DNA of 64,000 nt from Siminovitchia thermophila (lineage in GTDB: Bacteria; Bacillota; Bacilli; Bacillales; Bacillaceae_C): NCBI RefSeq assembly GCF_016909185.1, contig NZ_JAFBFH010000015.1, positions 1-64,000 of the forward strand, in the 5' to 3' direction. Shown here piece by piece: positions 34,398-43,387 of the stretch. The position numbers and the translations under genes were made by a program. The first letter of the stretch is position 1, and the number at the start of each line of letters is the position of its first letter. The notes below the pieces were generated by a model. That model searched no databases. It had not been told where the DNA came from and saw only the letters and a list, made by a program, of their open reading frames with translations.

Positions 34398-35750
34398 ATG
34401 AAATCCTTCGTGAGGCAACATGATTTTACAACCGGGCCGATTGGAAAGCAGCTGCTCGTTTTCTCGCTTCCGATTTTATTGACGAATCTGCTTCAAGTTT
34501 CCTATCAATTTATTGATAGTTTATGGGTGGGAAATTTGTTGGGGGCGGATGCGCTCGGTGCGGTGGCGCTTTCTAGCACGGTTATTTTTACGGTACTGTC
34601 CTTTATCATTGGTGTCAATCATGCAACGTTAACGATACTTTCCCAATTAAAAGGGAAAGATGATGAGCAAAGGCTTCGCATGTTTGTAAATGCCTTTGTT
34701 GTCATTCTTGGCGGGTTATCCTTGCTTCTCGGTATGGTGGGGTTCGTGTTTGCGAAAAACATTCTACTGTTTTTAGGAACTCCGGATGCAATGCTGGAAC
34801 AGGCGGCAAGCTATTTGCGAATTAACTTTCTCGGGATTCTTTTTTTGTTCGGCTATAATTTTATTGGCACAGTTTTTCGGGCGCTGGGAAACAGTAAGAC
34901 GCCACTTCGATTTGTCATGATGGCGGTTATTCTCAATACGATTCTTGATCCTTTGTTCATATATGTTTTTCAGTGGGGGATTGAAGGGGCGGCGTTGGCT
35001 ACAATCATTGCGCAGGGCTCCGCTTTTTCCTATGGTTTGTTCATAAGTATTTCTCGAAAAATGATTCCGTTTTCCAGGCCGGCGCTTCCGGAAAAAGAAG
35101 AAGCTTTGCTCATTTTGCGGCAGGGCATTCCTGCTGGACTGCAGATGACCGTCATCTCTGCCGGCATGGCTGCCATTATGAGTGTTGTCACCCGATTCGG
35201 CGGGGATGTTGTGGCCGGATTTGGTGCTGCCCAACGGCTTGACAGCATCATCATGCTTCCCGCACACGCGCTCGGTACTGCTGTCAATAGCATGGCCGGC
35301 CAAAATATTGCGGTGAACAAGTGGGATCGGGTTAGGAAAATAACCATTTACGCCACATTTTTGAACTTGGGTGCGATGCTCGTGGCGGCCTTGCTCATAT
35401 TTATTTTTGCCCGCTGGGGAATCAGGATGTTCATTCAGGATGCGGGAGCGGTTGCATTTGGCACCGAGTATGTGAAAATCGTCGCTTTTTTCTACCCTTT
35501 TCTTGGATTTAATTTTGTCTGGAACGGCGTTGTCCGGGCTTCGGGCGCGATGTTTCAAGTACTCGTCCTGAACATCATTTCTTTTTGGTTGCTGCGTTAT
35601 CCACTCACATTTTTATTCGCCCAATTTTTTGCGGAAAAAGGGATCGGCTATGGCATAGGCACGAGTTTTGTCATCAGCAGTATGCTGGCATTCGGCTACT
35701 ATAAGTACGGAAAATGGCGGGAACGGGAACTTTTTAAAACAAAAACATAA
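34398..35750 (+). CDS. MATE-family exporter
   Basis: This 450-residue protein has about 12 membrane segments arranged as two similar halves, typical of MATE drug or metabolite exporters (GKQLLVFSLPILLTNLLQVSYQFIDSLWVG). MATE proteins expel cationic compounds with Na+ or H+. It lies 17 bp past the cysteine-less nitrilase homologue and is part of the activator transcript. An export role for the operon's cationic substrate or amine product would fit, but this is inference. Confidence 0.92.
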   Translation: MKSFVRQHDFTTGPIGKQLLVFSLPILLTNLLQVSYQFIDSLWVGNLLGADALGAVALSSTVIFTVLSFIIGVNHATLTILSQLKGKDDEQRLRMFVNAFVVILGGLSLLLGMVGFVFAKNILLFLGTPDAMLEQAASYLRINFLGILFLFGYNFIGTVFRALGNSKTPLRFVMMAVILNTILDPLFIYVFQWGIEGAALATIIAQGSAFSYGLFISISRKMIPFSRPALPEKEEALLILRQGIPAGLQMTVISAGMAAIMSVVTRFGGDVVAGFGAAQRLDSIIMLPAHALGTAVNSMAGQNIAVNKWDRVRKITIYATFLNLGAMLVAALLIFIFARWGIRMFIQDAGAVAFGTEYVKIVAFFYPFLGFNFVWNGVVRASGAMFQVLVLNIISFWLLRYPLTFLFAQFFAEKGIGYGIGTSFVISSMLAFGYYKYGKWRERELFKTKT

Positions 35751-36101
35751 TATCGTCAAAATTTTTTAGAACGAAATGGAAAAAATATTTGGCTCATATT
35801 ATCTAAAAGCCCATAGTAAAATGGGGTAGGAAGTTCGGGTAAGTGGGCGGTCTTCTTGCTGAACTTCCGCTAAACCCGAAATAGGGATAAGAAAACGCTC
35901 GGACGTGACACTGCAGTCTTCTGATTGAACTTTCGTCAAGCTAGCTCAATTTATATTATTTTTATTTATTTCTGGCAGTTTCTATTTCCAAAAAGATATT
36001 TACGTTGTAAGATAGGACTATCAAATCATTTTTTAGCCCGGATCAAATTGTGATCCGGGTAGCGTTTTATATTGGAATATGTAATTTGGAGGACAGTAAA
36101 A
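35751..36101. other. gene-free interval with degenerate repeats and hairpin
   Basis: A perfect CCCGGATCA-TGATCCGGG hairpin (36037-36059), followed by AGCGTTTTAT, may end the MATE transcript. Upstream, GGAAGTTC and TTCGGGT arms (about 35830-35880) form alternative stems, and a degenerate copy of the block follows near 35908-35940. No gene is visible. Confidence 0.55.
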
Positions 36102-37529
36102 ATGGGAACTACGGTAACAGAGGTGAGAATTGAGTCGGATTTTCTCGGCTCAAAAGAAGTCCCCGCCGCTGCTTATTACGGAATTCAAACGATGAGAGCG
36201 GTGGAGAACTTTCCAATCACTGGAAACAAGCTGCATCCAGAATTAATCAGGGCACTCGCCATTGTCAAAAAGGCTTCCGCACTTGCGAATATGGAAGTAG
36301 AGTTGCTTGCTTTTTCATTGGGAGAAGCGATTGTGCAAGCCGCCGAAGAAATTATTGACGGAAAGCTCCATGACCAATTTATTGTTGATCCGATTCAAGG
36401 CGGTGCTGGCACGTCGATGAACATGAACGCCAATGAAGTGATCGCCAACCGCGCACTTGAAATATTGGGGAAAAAGCGGGGGGAATACTCCGTCATCAGC
36501 CCCAATTCACATGTTAATATGTCCCAATCAACGAATGACTCGGTTCCGACCGCCATACATGTTGCCGTGTTGCGTGTATTGGACGAATTATTGTGCACAA
36601 TGGAGGAGATGCGGGACGTTTTTGTCAACAAGCAAAAAGAGTTCGACCACATGATCAAAATGGGAAGAACACATTTACAGGATGCGGTTCCCATTCGCCT
36701 TGGCCAGGAATTTGGCGCATACAGCCGTGTCATCGAAAGAGACATAAAAAGAATCAAGAATACACGTGAGAACCTGTTTGTAGTCAATTTGGGCGCAACC
36801 GCTGTTGGAACCGGTTTAAATGCTGATCCGCGCTATATTGAATTGGCTGTCAGTCATTTGCGCGACATTTCCGGGTTGCCGCTCGTTGCCGCCGACGATT
36901 TGGTGGATGCGACCCAAAATACGGATGCTTATACAGAAGTATCTGCCGCATTAAAAATATGCATGATTAATATGTCCAAAATCGCGAACGACCTACGAAT
37001 GATGACGTCCGGACCGCTTACCGGCCTTGCAGAAATCCGTTTGCCGGCACGACAGCCCGGATCGTCCATCATGCCTGGGAAAGTAAACCCCGTTATGGCC
37101 GAACTCATCAACCAAATTGCCTTCCAAGTAATCGGAAATGACCAAACGGTGGGCCTTGCGTCGGAAGCAGGGCAATTTGAATTAAACGTAATGGGACCGG
37201 TCCTTGTGTACAACTTGCTTGAATCCATCACTGTCATGACGAATGGATTCAAAGTGTTTACAGAATTATGTGTCTCCGGCATTGAAGCAAATGAAGAGAG
37301 AATGAAAAACTATGTTGAATCGAGTATCGGTATCATTACTGCTGTCAATCCGCATATCGGGTATGAAGCGGCGGCGGCCATTGCCAAAGAAGCGTTACAA
37401 TCGGGCCGATCCGTCAGGGAGCTTTGCCTTGAGTTGGGTGTTTTGACAGAAAGCGAATTAGATCAAATACTTGATGCGCACGAAATGACGAACCCGGGCA
37501 TAGCAGGAGCGTCTTTATTAAGGAAATAA
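36102..37529 (+). CDS. aspA: aspartate ammonia-lyase
   Basis: This 475-residue enzyme of the fumarase/aspartase superfamily has the signature GSSIMPGKVNPV near residue 320. GGAGTSMNMNANEV and SQSTNDSVPTA are substrate-binding blocks. The sequence is closer to aspartase (AnsB/AspA) than to fumarase. It converts aspartate to fumarate and ammonia. ATG 36102 follows TTGGAGGAC. It has its own terminator and does not share an operon with the neighbours, though an ammonia-releasing role beside the ureohydrolase cluster is suggestive. Confidence 0.88.
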   Translation: MGTTVTEVRIESDFLGSKEVPAAAYYGIQTMRAVENFPITGNKLHPELIRALAIVKKASALANMEVELLAFSLGEAIVQAAEEIIDGKLHDQFIVDPIQGGAGTSMNMNANEVIANRALEILGKKRGEYSVISPNSHVNMSQSTNDSVPTAIHVAVLRVLDELLCTMEEMRDVFVNKQKEFDHMIKMGRTHLQDAVPIRLGQEFGAYSRVIERDIKRIKNTRENLFVVNLGATAVGTGLNADPRYIELAVSHLRDISGLPLVAADDLVDATQNTDAYTEVSAALKICMINMSKIANDLRMMTSGPLTGLAEIRLPARQPGSSIMPGKVNPVMAELINQIAFQVIGNDQTVGLASEAGQFELNVMGPVLVYNLLESITVMTNGFKVFTELCVSGIEANEERMKNYVESSIGIITAVNPHIGYEAAAAIAKEALQSGRSVRELCLELGVLTESELDQILDAHEMTNPGIAGASLLRK

Positions 37530-37531
37530 TG

Positions 37532-37576
37532 AAACAACCCGGACCGCCTTGGATATCGGTTCGGGTTGTTTTCTTT
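37532..37576 (+). terminator. terminator of aspA
   Basis: AAACAACCCG (37532-37541) pairs with CGGGTTGTTT (37562-37571), followed by TCTTTT. Confidence 0.85.
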
Positions 37577-37767
37577 TGGTATGATCATGCTTTGGCACTC
37601 ACACTGCCCACTGTAAAGTTTTACAATAAATATTGCCTGGTGTCGGCTTTTTTCAAAGGAAGGAAGGTCCAAAAAGGATATATTCCTTACAAGGTAAAGT
37701 CGAAAATGGTGATACCGCAACATTTGTAAAAAGGTAAGAGAGGGAGCGCACAAAGTTTGGCGCTTTC

Positions 37768-38766
37768 TTAATCTATCAAAAAGCCAATCTTGCCGAATTG
37801 TTCGGCATCTGCCAAACGCTGAAAGGCTTCTTCATATTTGCTTAATGGAAAGATTTGGTCAATGACTGGTTTAATGCGATGCTTTTCGATGAAGTTGAGC
37901 ATTTCTTGAAATTCCTCTGCGCTTCCCATCGTGGATCCGAGCAAATTGAATTGGCCGTAGAAGAAGTTTCGGAGATCCAATTTTATCTCATCGCCCGCCG
38001 ATGCGCCAAATGTGACAATTGTACCACCGGGACGAAGTTGGGCGATTGATTTGTTGAATGTAGCAGCTCCGACAGATTCAATGACTAGGTCCACCTTTTC
38101 CCCTTCCAATGCTTCGTTCCAATCGTCATTGCTGTCAATGGCTTTGTCGGCTCCAAGATCGATGGCCTGTCTGCGTTTTTCTTCGGACCGTGATGTGACA
38201 TACACGGTGGCGCCCACGGCTTTGGCAAATTGTAAAATAAAAGTAATAACGCCGCTCCCTACTCCTGGAAGGAGTATCGTTGTTTCCGGTGTAACTTTTC
38301 CTCTCGTAAAAAGGGCGCGATAAGCGGTAAGAGCAGCCAATGACAGCACACCAGCCTCTTCCCAAATTAAGAATTCTGGCTTCGGTACGGCGTTTTCCGC
38401 CGGAATCACTATGTATTCGGCAAAAGTTCCATGGAATGGAAGTCCCACAATTTCAAAACCCTGGGGCGGCGCATCACTCGTCTTTTTCCAACCCAACCCC
38501 GGATTGATGATGACCTCTTCTCCCGCTTCGACATTGGTAACGCCTTCACCAACTGCGTCTATAATGCCAGCCCCATCAGACCCGATGATAAGTGGCGGAT
38601 CAGTCGGTTTGTGGCGCTGAAGCACAAACAGGTCGCGGTGATTCATCCCTGCTGTTTTTAATTTAACTTTCACTTCGCCGGCGCCCGGTTGCACTTCTTC
38701 CATATCACGGAGCAAAAGGCCATTCATTCCCGATTTTCCTTCATGAACAATCGCTTTCAACATCAT
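37768..38766 (-). CDS. YogA-like medium-chain dehydrogenase
   Basis: This 332-residue NAD(P)H-dependent reductase of the zinc-type alcohol dehydrogenase superfamily resembles B. subtilis YogA. The Rossmann motif is LLPGVGSGVITFILQFAKAVGA, and GMNHRDLFVLQ lies near the N-terminus. The usual catalytic zinc cysteines are absent, so quinone- or enone-reductase activity is more likely than alcohol oxidation. The first two codons are both ATG. It is monocistronic. Confidence 0.85.
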   Translation of the reverse strand: MMLKAIVHEGKSGMNGLLLRDMEEVQPGAGEVKVKLKTAGMNHRDLFVLQRHKPTDPPLIIGSDGAGIIDAVGEGVTNVEAGEEVIINPGLGWKKTSDAPPQGFEIVGLPFHGTFAEYIVIPAENAVPKPEFLIWEEAGVLSLAALTAYRALFTRGKVTPETTILLPGVGSGVITFILQFAKAVGATVYVTSRSEEKRRQAIDLGADKAIDSNDDWNEALEGEKVDLVIESVGAATFNKSIAQLRPGGTIVTFGASAGDEIKLDLRNFFYGQFNLLGSTMGSAEEFQEMLNFIEKHRIKPVIDQIFPLSKYEEAFQRLADAEQFGKIGFLID

Positions 38767-38978
38767 CCCTCCGTTTGTAAAATAATTCTTTCGATTTATC
38801 TTCTATTCTATCATACGGAACATTTGCGTATGTTTCTAGTACTATTTAATGATGCCAAAAGCCTATCGCGTTTTTGATCATGTTTAGAAAGATAATCATT
38901 TGTTGAAAAAGTGAATATGTAAATGTTACGACCAAGTGCAACTCTTGCCCAATGGCTTAGCGCTAAATCAGATTTCTT

Positions 38979-39051
38979 TATTTTGACGGGTTTTACGAAA
39001 GGGAGAACAGCCGAGGGTAAAACGCAGGGGAGGGGGAGGACCGTCAAAATA
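38979..39051. other. nested inverted repeat in a gene-free interval
   Basis: TATTTTGACGG (38979-38989) pairs with CCGTCAAAATA (39041-39051), and GTTTTAC (38990-38996) with GTAAAAC (39017-39023), giving a two-part stem. The 38767-39426 interval otherwise shows no gene, so the structure may be an unrecognised RNA or a cruciform repeat. Confidence 0.5.
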
Positions 39052-39426
39052 CGTGTAATGTTTACACATTCCATTTCAAATCATGTACAGAAAGTGGAGC
39101 ATGTATTGGGCTGGAAAATCAATTAGCATCAAAAATGGCTCATGAAAAAATACCCATTCCGATGCCGTGTATAACAAAGATGAATGCTTTTATTTAATAC
39201 CTTTTAGAATCAACTTCAAAAATGACTTGAAGAGCGGAAAACAAACGGTTTAAATATCATTGGCATCCCGGACCATCTCACATTCTATTTACGGTCACTG
39301 TTTCAAAGCAAACTATTATGGCAATGAAAAAAGAAGCATAAAGCGTTCATCTTCCTAGTAAAAAATGAAACAAACTGTCTTGTTCAACCGTATGTTATAT
39401 TGAGAAGAAGGGAGGCCGATATTACT

Positions 39427-39621
39427 ATGGCGGATCAAGAGAATACAAATGTGCAACTGATTAACGAAATAAAAGCATTGAACGCGAAGATAGAAAAATT
39501 GGAAAAAGATATAGAGGATATTAAATATTTTACACCAAAACCAGTTCTTACACCACAAGTCATTTCCCAGGTTGGCGGCTTTATATTGGGCGCGATTGTA
39601 TTGATTGGAATATTCTGGTAA
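39427..39621 (+). CDS. 64-residue coiled-coil membrane protein
   Basis: A short coiled coil (LINEIKALNAKIEKLEKDIEDI, residues 10-31) precedes one C-terminal membrane segment (VGGFILGAIVLIGIFW). ATG 39427 follows GGGAGG 12 bases away. No family is recognised. The shape fits tail-anchored small scaffolds or regulators. It stands alone and converges on the FAD oxidase gene. Confidence 0.7.
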   Translation: MADQENTNVQLINEIKALNAKIEKLEKDIEDIKYFTPKPVLTPQVISQVGGFILGAIVLIGIFW

Positions 39622-39652
39622 ACAGAGGGGGAGGGACAGTGCCCCTTTCAAC

Positions 39653-40771
39653 TTATTGTTGAATCGCCCCTGCAATATGATAAAGTTCCACGTCAACGCC
39701 GGGCTGTTGTCCCAGTGCTATGTTGGCGAGGACAGAGCCCAATAATGGTCCGGCGGTAAGCCCGGTTGCGCCAAGTCCGTTTCCGACCAAAACATTGCCG
39801 TAACCCGGAAGCGGCCCGATGACAGGGAGAGAGCCGGGTGTATATGGCCGGAATCCGACCCTCGTCTCAAGAATGGTGCTGTCAGCAAGTCCAGGCGCGA
39901 TATCAAGCGCTTTATGTAAAATTTCATGCATCCCTCCGGCGGTCACACGAATATCAAAATGAGTAAAATTCTCGTACGTTGCTCCCGCCACTATTCGTCC
40001 ATTTTCAAACGGGACAATATATTGGTTTCCGGGCGGGATAATGACCGGCCATTCATCGGATTTTTCATTGAGAAGCTTCATATGGATGATTTGGGCTTTC
40101 AAATCTTTGACCCGAAACTCGATCCCGAGCGTTCTTAGAAGTTCTTTTGCCCAGGCCCCTGCTGTCACAATATATGTATCCGCTCTAAATAAATCCCCCT
40201 CTGTTTTTACCCCGTCAAGCCGATCGCTATTCAACATAAATGAGGCATCGCCAAAAATGATACGAGCGCCATGTCTTTCAGCGGCGCGCAGTAGCGCATC
40301 ACGGAGTTTTCGGCCGTTCACGCGCGCGGCACCACTTGCATAAACCGCCCCGTATCCTTCAGCAAGAGGCGGAAACAGCTTTTGCGCTTCTGCTGGACCA
40401 AGAACTTGAATGTCACCGATTTCAGGTGCATCTACCCGCCTTTTTAAGGCGATTTTTTCAATTTCCACCAGCGTTTTGTGTTCGGGGCGCACACTGATAG
40501 CCCCTACTCGGGCATAGCCGGTGTCCGTTTCGCCTTCCTTTTCAAGGCTGGAAATGAGACTTGGGTAAAAGGCGGCGCCTCCTTTGGCTAGTGAATACCA
40601 TGCCTTGTTGCGCCGTTGGGACAGCCATGGACAAACGATGCCGGCAGCCGCATCTGTCGCCTGTCCTTTATCCCTGCGGTCGATCACTGTCACGTCCGCT
40701 CCTTTTTTGGCTAAATGGTATGCTGTGGAAGCTCCGAGTATTCCGGCACCAATTACGATTATTCTCTCCAT
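39653..40771 (-). CDS. FAD-dependent amine/amino-acid oxidoreductase (YurR/DadA-like)
   Basis: This 372-residue protein starts with the FAD fold (IIVIGAGILGASTAYHLAKKGADVTVIDRR) and ends with GFRPYTPGSLPVIGPL and GNGLGATGLTAGP, the pattern of the D-amino-acid dehydrogenase and glycine oxidase group (B. subtilis YurR). It likely oxidises a secondary amine or D-amino acid. It is monocistronic with no informative neighbour. The length is normal for the family. Confidence 0.88.
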   Translation of the reverse strand: MERIIVIGAGILGASTAYHLAKKGADVTVIDRRDKGQATDAAAGIVCPWLSQRRNKAWYSLAKGGAAFYPSLISSLEKEGETDTGYARVGAISVRPEHKTLVEIEKIALKRRVDAPEIGDIQVLGPAEAQKLFPPLAEGYGAVYASGAARVNGRKLRDALLRAAERHGARIIFGDASFMLNSDRLDGVKTEGDLFRADTYIVTAGAWAKELLRTLGIEFRVKDLKAQIIHMKLLNEKSDEWPVIIPPGNQYIVPFENGRIVAGATYENFTHFDIRVTAGGMHEILHKALDIAPGLADSTILETRVGFRPYTPGSLPVIGPLPGYGNVLVGNGLGATGLTAGPLLGSVLANIALGQQPGVDVELYHIAGAIQQ

Positions 40772-40861
40772 TGTTTCCCTCCTTTTTATGAATCATATTT
40801 TTTTACCTATGTGTATACGCCCAGTGAATGTGCGTTCCACCTTCTCTTCAACTTCAATTCT

Positions 40862-40978
40862 TCAAGCCTCCGCTTTTTCTTCGTCGATCAACTCATCAGC
40901 ATCAACATGAAGCTTTTCTTTTTCAATTGGCAGTTTAGGGCATGCCGATTTTTCGTCGATTTTGGTGCTCAGTTCCAT
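40862..40978 (-). CDS. 38-residue acidic protein (predicted)
   Basis: ATG 40978 on the minus strand has GAGGAGA at good spacing and opens a 38-codon ORF. It is rich in Glu, Asp and Lys (KLPIEKEKLHVDADELIDEE) with one cysteine. No family is recognised. Its strong ribosome site is the main support. It lies upstream of the FAD oxidase on the same strand, about 90 bp away, and could share its transcript. Confidence 0.5.
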   Translation of the reverse strand: MELSTKIDEKSACPKLPIEKEKLHVDADELIDEEKAEA

Positions 40979-41221
40979 GTGACAGATCTCCTCGTAAGCA
41001 AGCCTCCCAGTGGCTCCGCTTCACTTTTCCAAATGTGATTTACACAATGGCCTCGTTATATAAATTAACATACATAAAATTGTAATGCCAAAAAGCGGGC
41101 AATCAGTGATGCCAATTCTTTTGAAAGATCATCATTTCCATCACAGTGAATGCTGTTTAACCTTCAACGTCAGAATGACGCTTTCATTTATCAAGAAGTG
41201 AAAGATCGCTCCATCTTTATA

Positions 41222-41251
41222 GACATAAGATTTTTCATATAGGAAATACTA
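41222..41251 (+). promoter_or_regulatory. possible sigma-G promoter
   Basis: GACATA (41222-41227) and AATACTA (41245-41251) are 17 bp apart. The -10 matches the forespore sigma-G consensus CATAMTA at six of seven positions, while the -35 matches less well. It precedes the DUF3231 gene, which fits a sporulation role. The rest of 40979-41285 shows no gene. Confidence 0.35.
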
Positions 41252-41285
41252 TCCTTTGTCAGATGAAAATGGAGGTTAAATTCTA

Positions 41286-42290
41286 ATGACGAGTCATGAT
41301 CATATTCAATTAACAGCTAGTGAGTTGTCTGTTTTTTTTATGTCGTATTTGAAAGATACGTTAGTGGTTTGTGTTACTTCTTATTTTTTAGAGCATATAG
41401 AAGATCCAGATGTAAGAGTTTGTGTTGCATACGCCTTGGAGTTATCTGAAAAGCGGGTTGAGACCGCCAGAGCTTTTTATAAAGCAGAAGGAATCCCCAT
41501 TCCGGTAGGATTTACAGAGCATGACGTCAATGTGAAGGCTCCGCGTATTTATAATGATGTTATGATCCTTCAATATGTCACCAACTTGGGAATAATGGGA
41601 ATGAGTTCATACAGTCTTGCAGTCGCACAATCAGCGCGGCAGGATATACGCAAGCATTTTACCTCTAGCCTGAATTCTTCTGCTGATTTGTTTAATCGTT
41701 CAGCAAATGTACTGCAGGAAAAAGGCGTGTTCATTCGTTCGCCCTTTATTCCGTACCCAACATTAACTGAATTCGTTGAAAAACGGCATTTTTTGGCTGG
41801 CTGGATGGGAGACCAAAGGCCTTTAACAAGTACAGAGATTTCCTTTTTATATTTAAATTTGTTCCGTAATACCCTTGGAGGGGCTCTATTGACAGGTTTT
41901 GCACAAATTGCCCAGACGAAAGAAGTGCGCAAATTCATGACTAGAGGATCTGAAATCGCCAAGCACCATAGTGCTGTTTTCGGTAAGTTTTTATCCGAAA
42001 GCAACATATTAACACCTGTTTCGTTGGGGTTAAATGTGACTGAGTCTACAGACCACGTATTTTCTGACAAACTGCTGATGTTTCATACAAATGCGTTAAA
42101 CAATCACGGAATGAGCTTTTATGGGCAAAGCTTGGCAGGAAGCCCCCGGAAAGATATAGCGACTGCCTATAGCCGTTTAATGGTTGAAGTCGGAGAATAT
42201 GTGATGGATGGGACACAGATCATGATTAACAATGGATGGTTTGAAAAGCCGCCTTCCGCTCCAGATCGAAAAGAGTTGTCGAAAGGTTAA
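41286..42290 (+). CDS. DUF3231 protein, tandem four-helix domains
   Basis: This 334-residue protein is built from two similar halves of about 165 residues, each predicted to be a four-helix bundle (LTASELSVFFMSYLKDTL in the first, LTSTEISFLYLNLFRNTL in the second). DUF3231 proteins are Bacillus spore or coat-associated and structurally ferritin-like, but without a known enzyme role. The next gene starts six bases after its stop. ATG 41286 follows ATGGAGG. Confidence 0.88.
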   Translation: MTSHDHIQLTASELSVFFMSYLKDTLVVCVTSYFLEHIEDPDVRVCVAYALELSEKRVETARAFYKAEGIPIPVGFTEHDVNVKAPRIYNDVMILQYVTNLGIMGMSSYSLAVAQSARQDIRKHFTSSLNSSADLFNRSANVLQEKGVFIRSPFIPYPTLTEFVEKRHFLAGWMGDQRPLTSTEISFLYLNLFRNTLGGALLTGFAQIAQTKEVRKFMTRGSEIAKHHSAVFGKFLSESNILTPVSLGLNVTESTDHVFSDKLLMFHTNALNNHGMSFYGQSLAGSPRKDIATAYSRLMVEVGEYVMDGTQIMINNGWFEKPPSAPDRKELSKG

Positions 42291-42295
42291 AAGTT

Positions 42296-42748
42296 GTGAA
42301 AGCGAAAGAAGCGTTATTTTGGAGCATTGCTTTCCCCGGTTTCGGACAATTTTTAAACGGCAAATATGTGAAAGGAATTGTACTGCTTTTATTGGAGCTT
42401 TTAGTGAACATCATGGCCAATTTTAATTTAGTCATTATTTCCAGTTTCCATGGTGATATTCATAAAGCGGTCAGTGAAGCAAATCTTCAGTGGCTCATGT
42501 TTTATCCTTGTATATATTTTTTTGCGATGTGGGACGCTTACAAAGATGCCGGGGGAGGAAAAGAGCCTTATTCCTTTCTTCCTTTTGCGATCACCGCCTA
42601 CTTTGTCACTTTAGGTATTATTTTTTCAGCAAAGATAAAATTGTTTGGCGTATTGCTCGGCCCCCTCTGGCTGCCCATGTTGGGCGCTATCCCGGGGATC
42701 GTTGTGGGACTTGCATTGAAAAAAGTGATAATCAAACGTTCGGCATAA
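42296..42748 (+). CDS. 150-residue membrane protein
   Basis: Four or so hydrophobic segments are visible. The start (EALFWSIAFPGFGQFLNGKYVKGIVLLLLE) resembles the TM2-like pattern of small membrane proteins. The GTG 42296 start lies six bases past the DUF3231 stop, so the two form an operon. The function is unknown. A sporulation link is inferred from the neighbour. Confidence 0.75.
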   Translation: MKAKEALFWSIAFPGFGQFLNGKYVKGIVLLLLELLVNIMANFNLVIISSFHGDIHKAVSEANLQWLMFYPCIYFFAMWDAYKDAGGGKEPYSFLPFAITAYFVTLGIIFSAKIKLFGVLLGPLWLPMLGAIPGIVVGLALKKVIIKRSA

Positions 42749-42769
42749 ATGAACGGCAATATGGATTTA

Positions 42770-42915
42770 AACTGGAACGAAAGCGGATTGTATTAGCTCA
42801 AAAGTGAATATGATTTTTAAAATTCGCGAGTAACTGGAAAAAGCGGTTCGTATTCTTCGAAATGGCGAGTAACTGGAAAAAGTGGATCGTACCTCTTCAA
42901 AGTCGCGAGTACTTC
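42770..42915. repeat. degenerate 39-bp direct repeat tract
   Basis: Units starting GCGAGTAACTGGAAAAAG recur at about 42826 and 42865 with a 39-bp period. A partial third copy starts near 42904, and a diverged one (AACTGGAACGAAAGCGG) lies near 42770. There is no coding potential. Confidence 0.7.
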
Positions 42916-43035
42916 CAGAGTCCTAGTAAATCTAATAGAAATCGTAACTCCCAAAAGTCGCTTAATTCGAAAAGTGTGAATGGGTTTGTCGTGATGAAGC
43001 TTTCGAGGGTTTCTCGACAGCGTGACGGCAGAGTG

Positions 43036-43275
43036 TTATCTGCCGTTCTTTACGTTTTGTTTTCTTTTTTGATAATAGAAAACAATCGGCTGCACGATGA
43101 TCGATAGGGGATAGAGGGAGAAAATAATTTTTTCGGTAAACGTTGTGACAAAGAAAGGCCGAAACCAATCAATGATTGCATACCTCAAGCCAAAACCTAA
43201 TAAATAAATGTCTATGATGATGGAAAAAATGGTCATCGATATCATCATGAGCAATATGATGCCAATTAACTTCAA
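43036..43275 (-). CDS. 79-residue membrane protein next to the germination genes
   Basis: This small hydrophobic protein has two membrane segments (IGIILLMMISMTIFSIIIDIYLL; IIFSLYPLSIIVQPIVFYY) and a basic tail (QKRKQNVKNGR). The TTG start at 43275 follows AGGAAGTGA. It is divergent from gerB across about 110 bp. Small membrane genes are common near germinant receptor operons (gerD-like accessory subunits), so an accessory role is possible. The stop lies in a hairpin (ACGGCAGA with TCTGCCGT). Confidence 0.6.
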   Translation of the reverse strand: MKLIGIILLMMISMTIFSIIIDIYLLGFGLRYAIIDWFRPFFVTTFTEKIIFSLYPLSIIVQPIVFYYQKRKQNVKNGR

Positions 43276-43387
43276 TCATGATCACTTCCTCATACACGTC
43301 ATACCGGTTTGTTATAAAAATGATTCATTTGGGATAAAACGAAAAATGAACCCATTTTAGGGTTTGCGTAAAGGAAGTGATTTATCC

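Noticed and set aside
35030-35558. Long minus-strand frames within the MATE gene
   Set aside because: They are shadows of a clear membrane-protein gene and lack ribosome sites.
28608-37529. Reading aspA as part of the sigma-54 cluster
   Set aside because: A gene-free gap of 351 bp with a likely terminator precedes aspA, and no sigma-54 promoter was found there.
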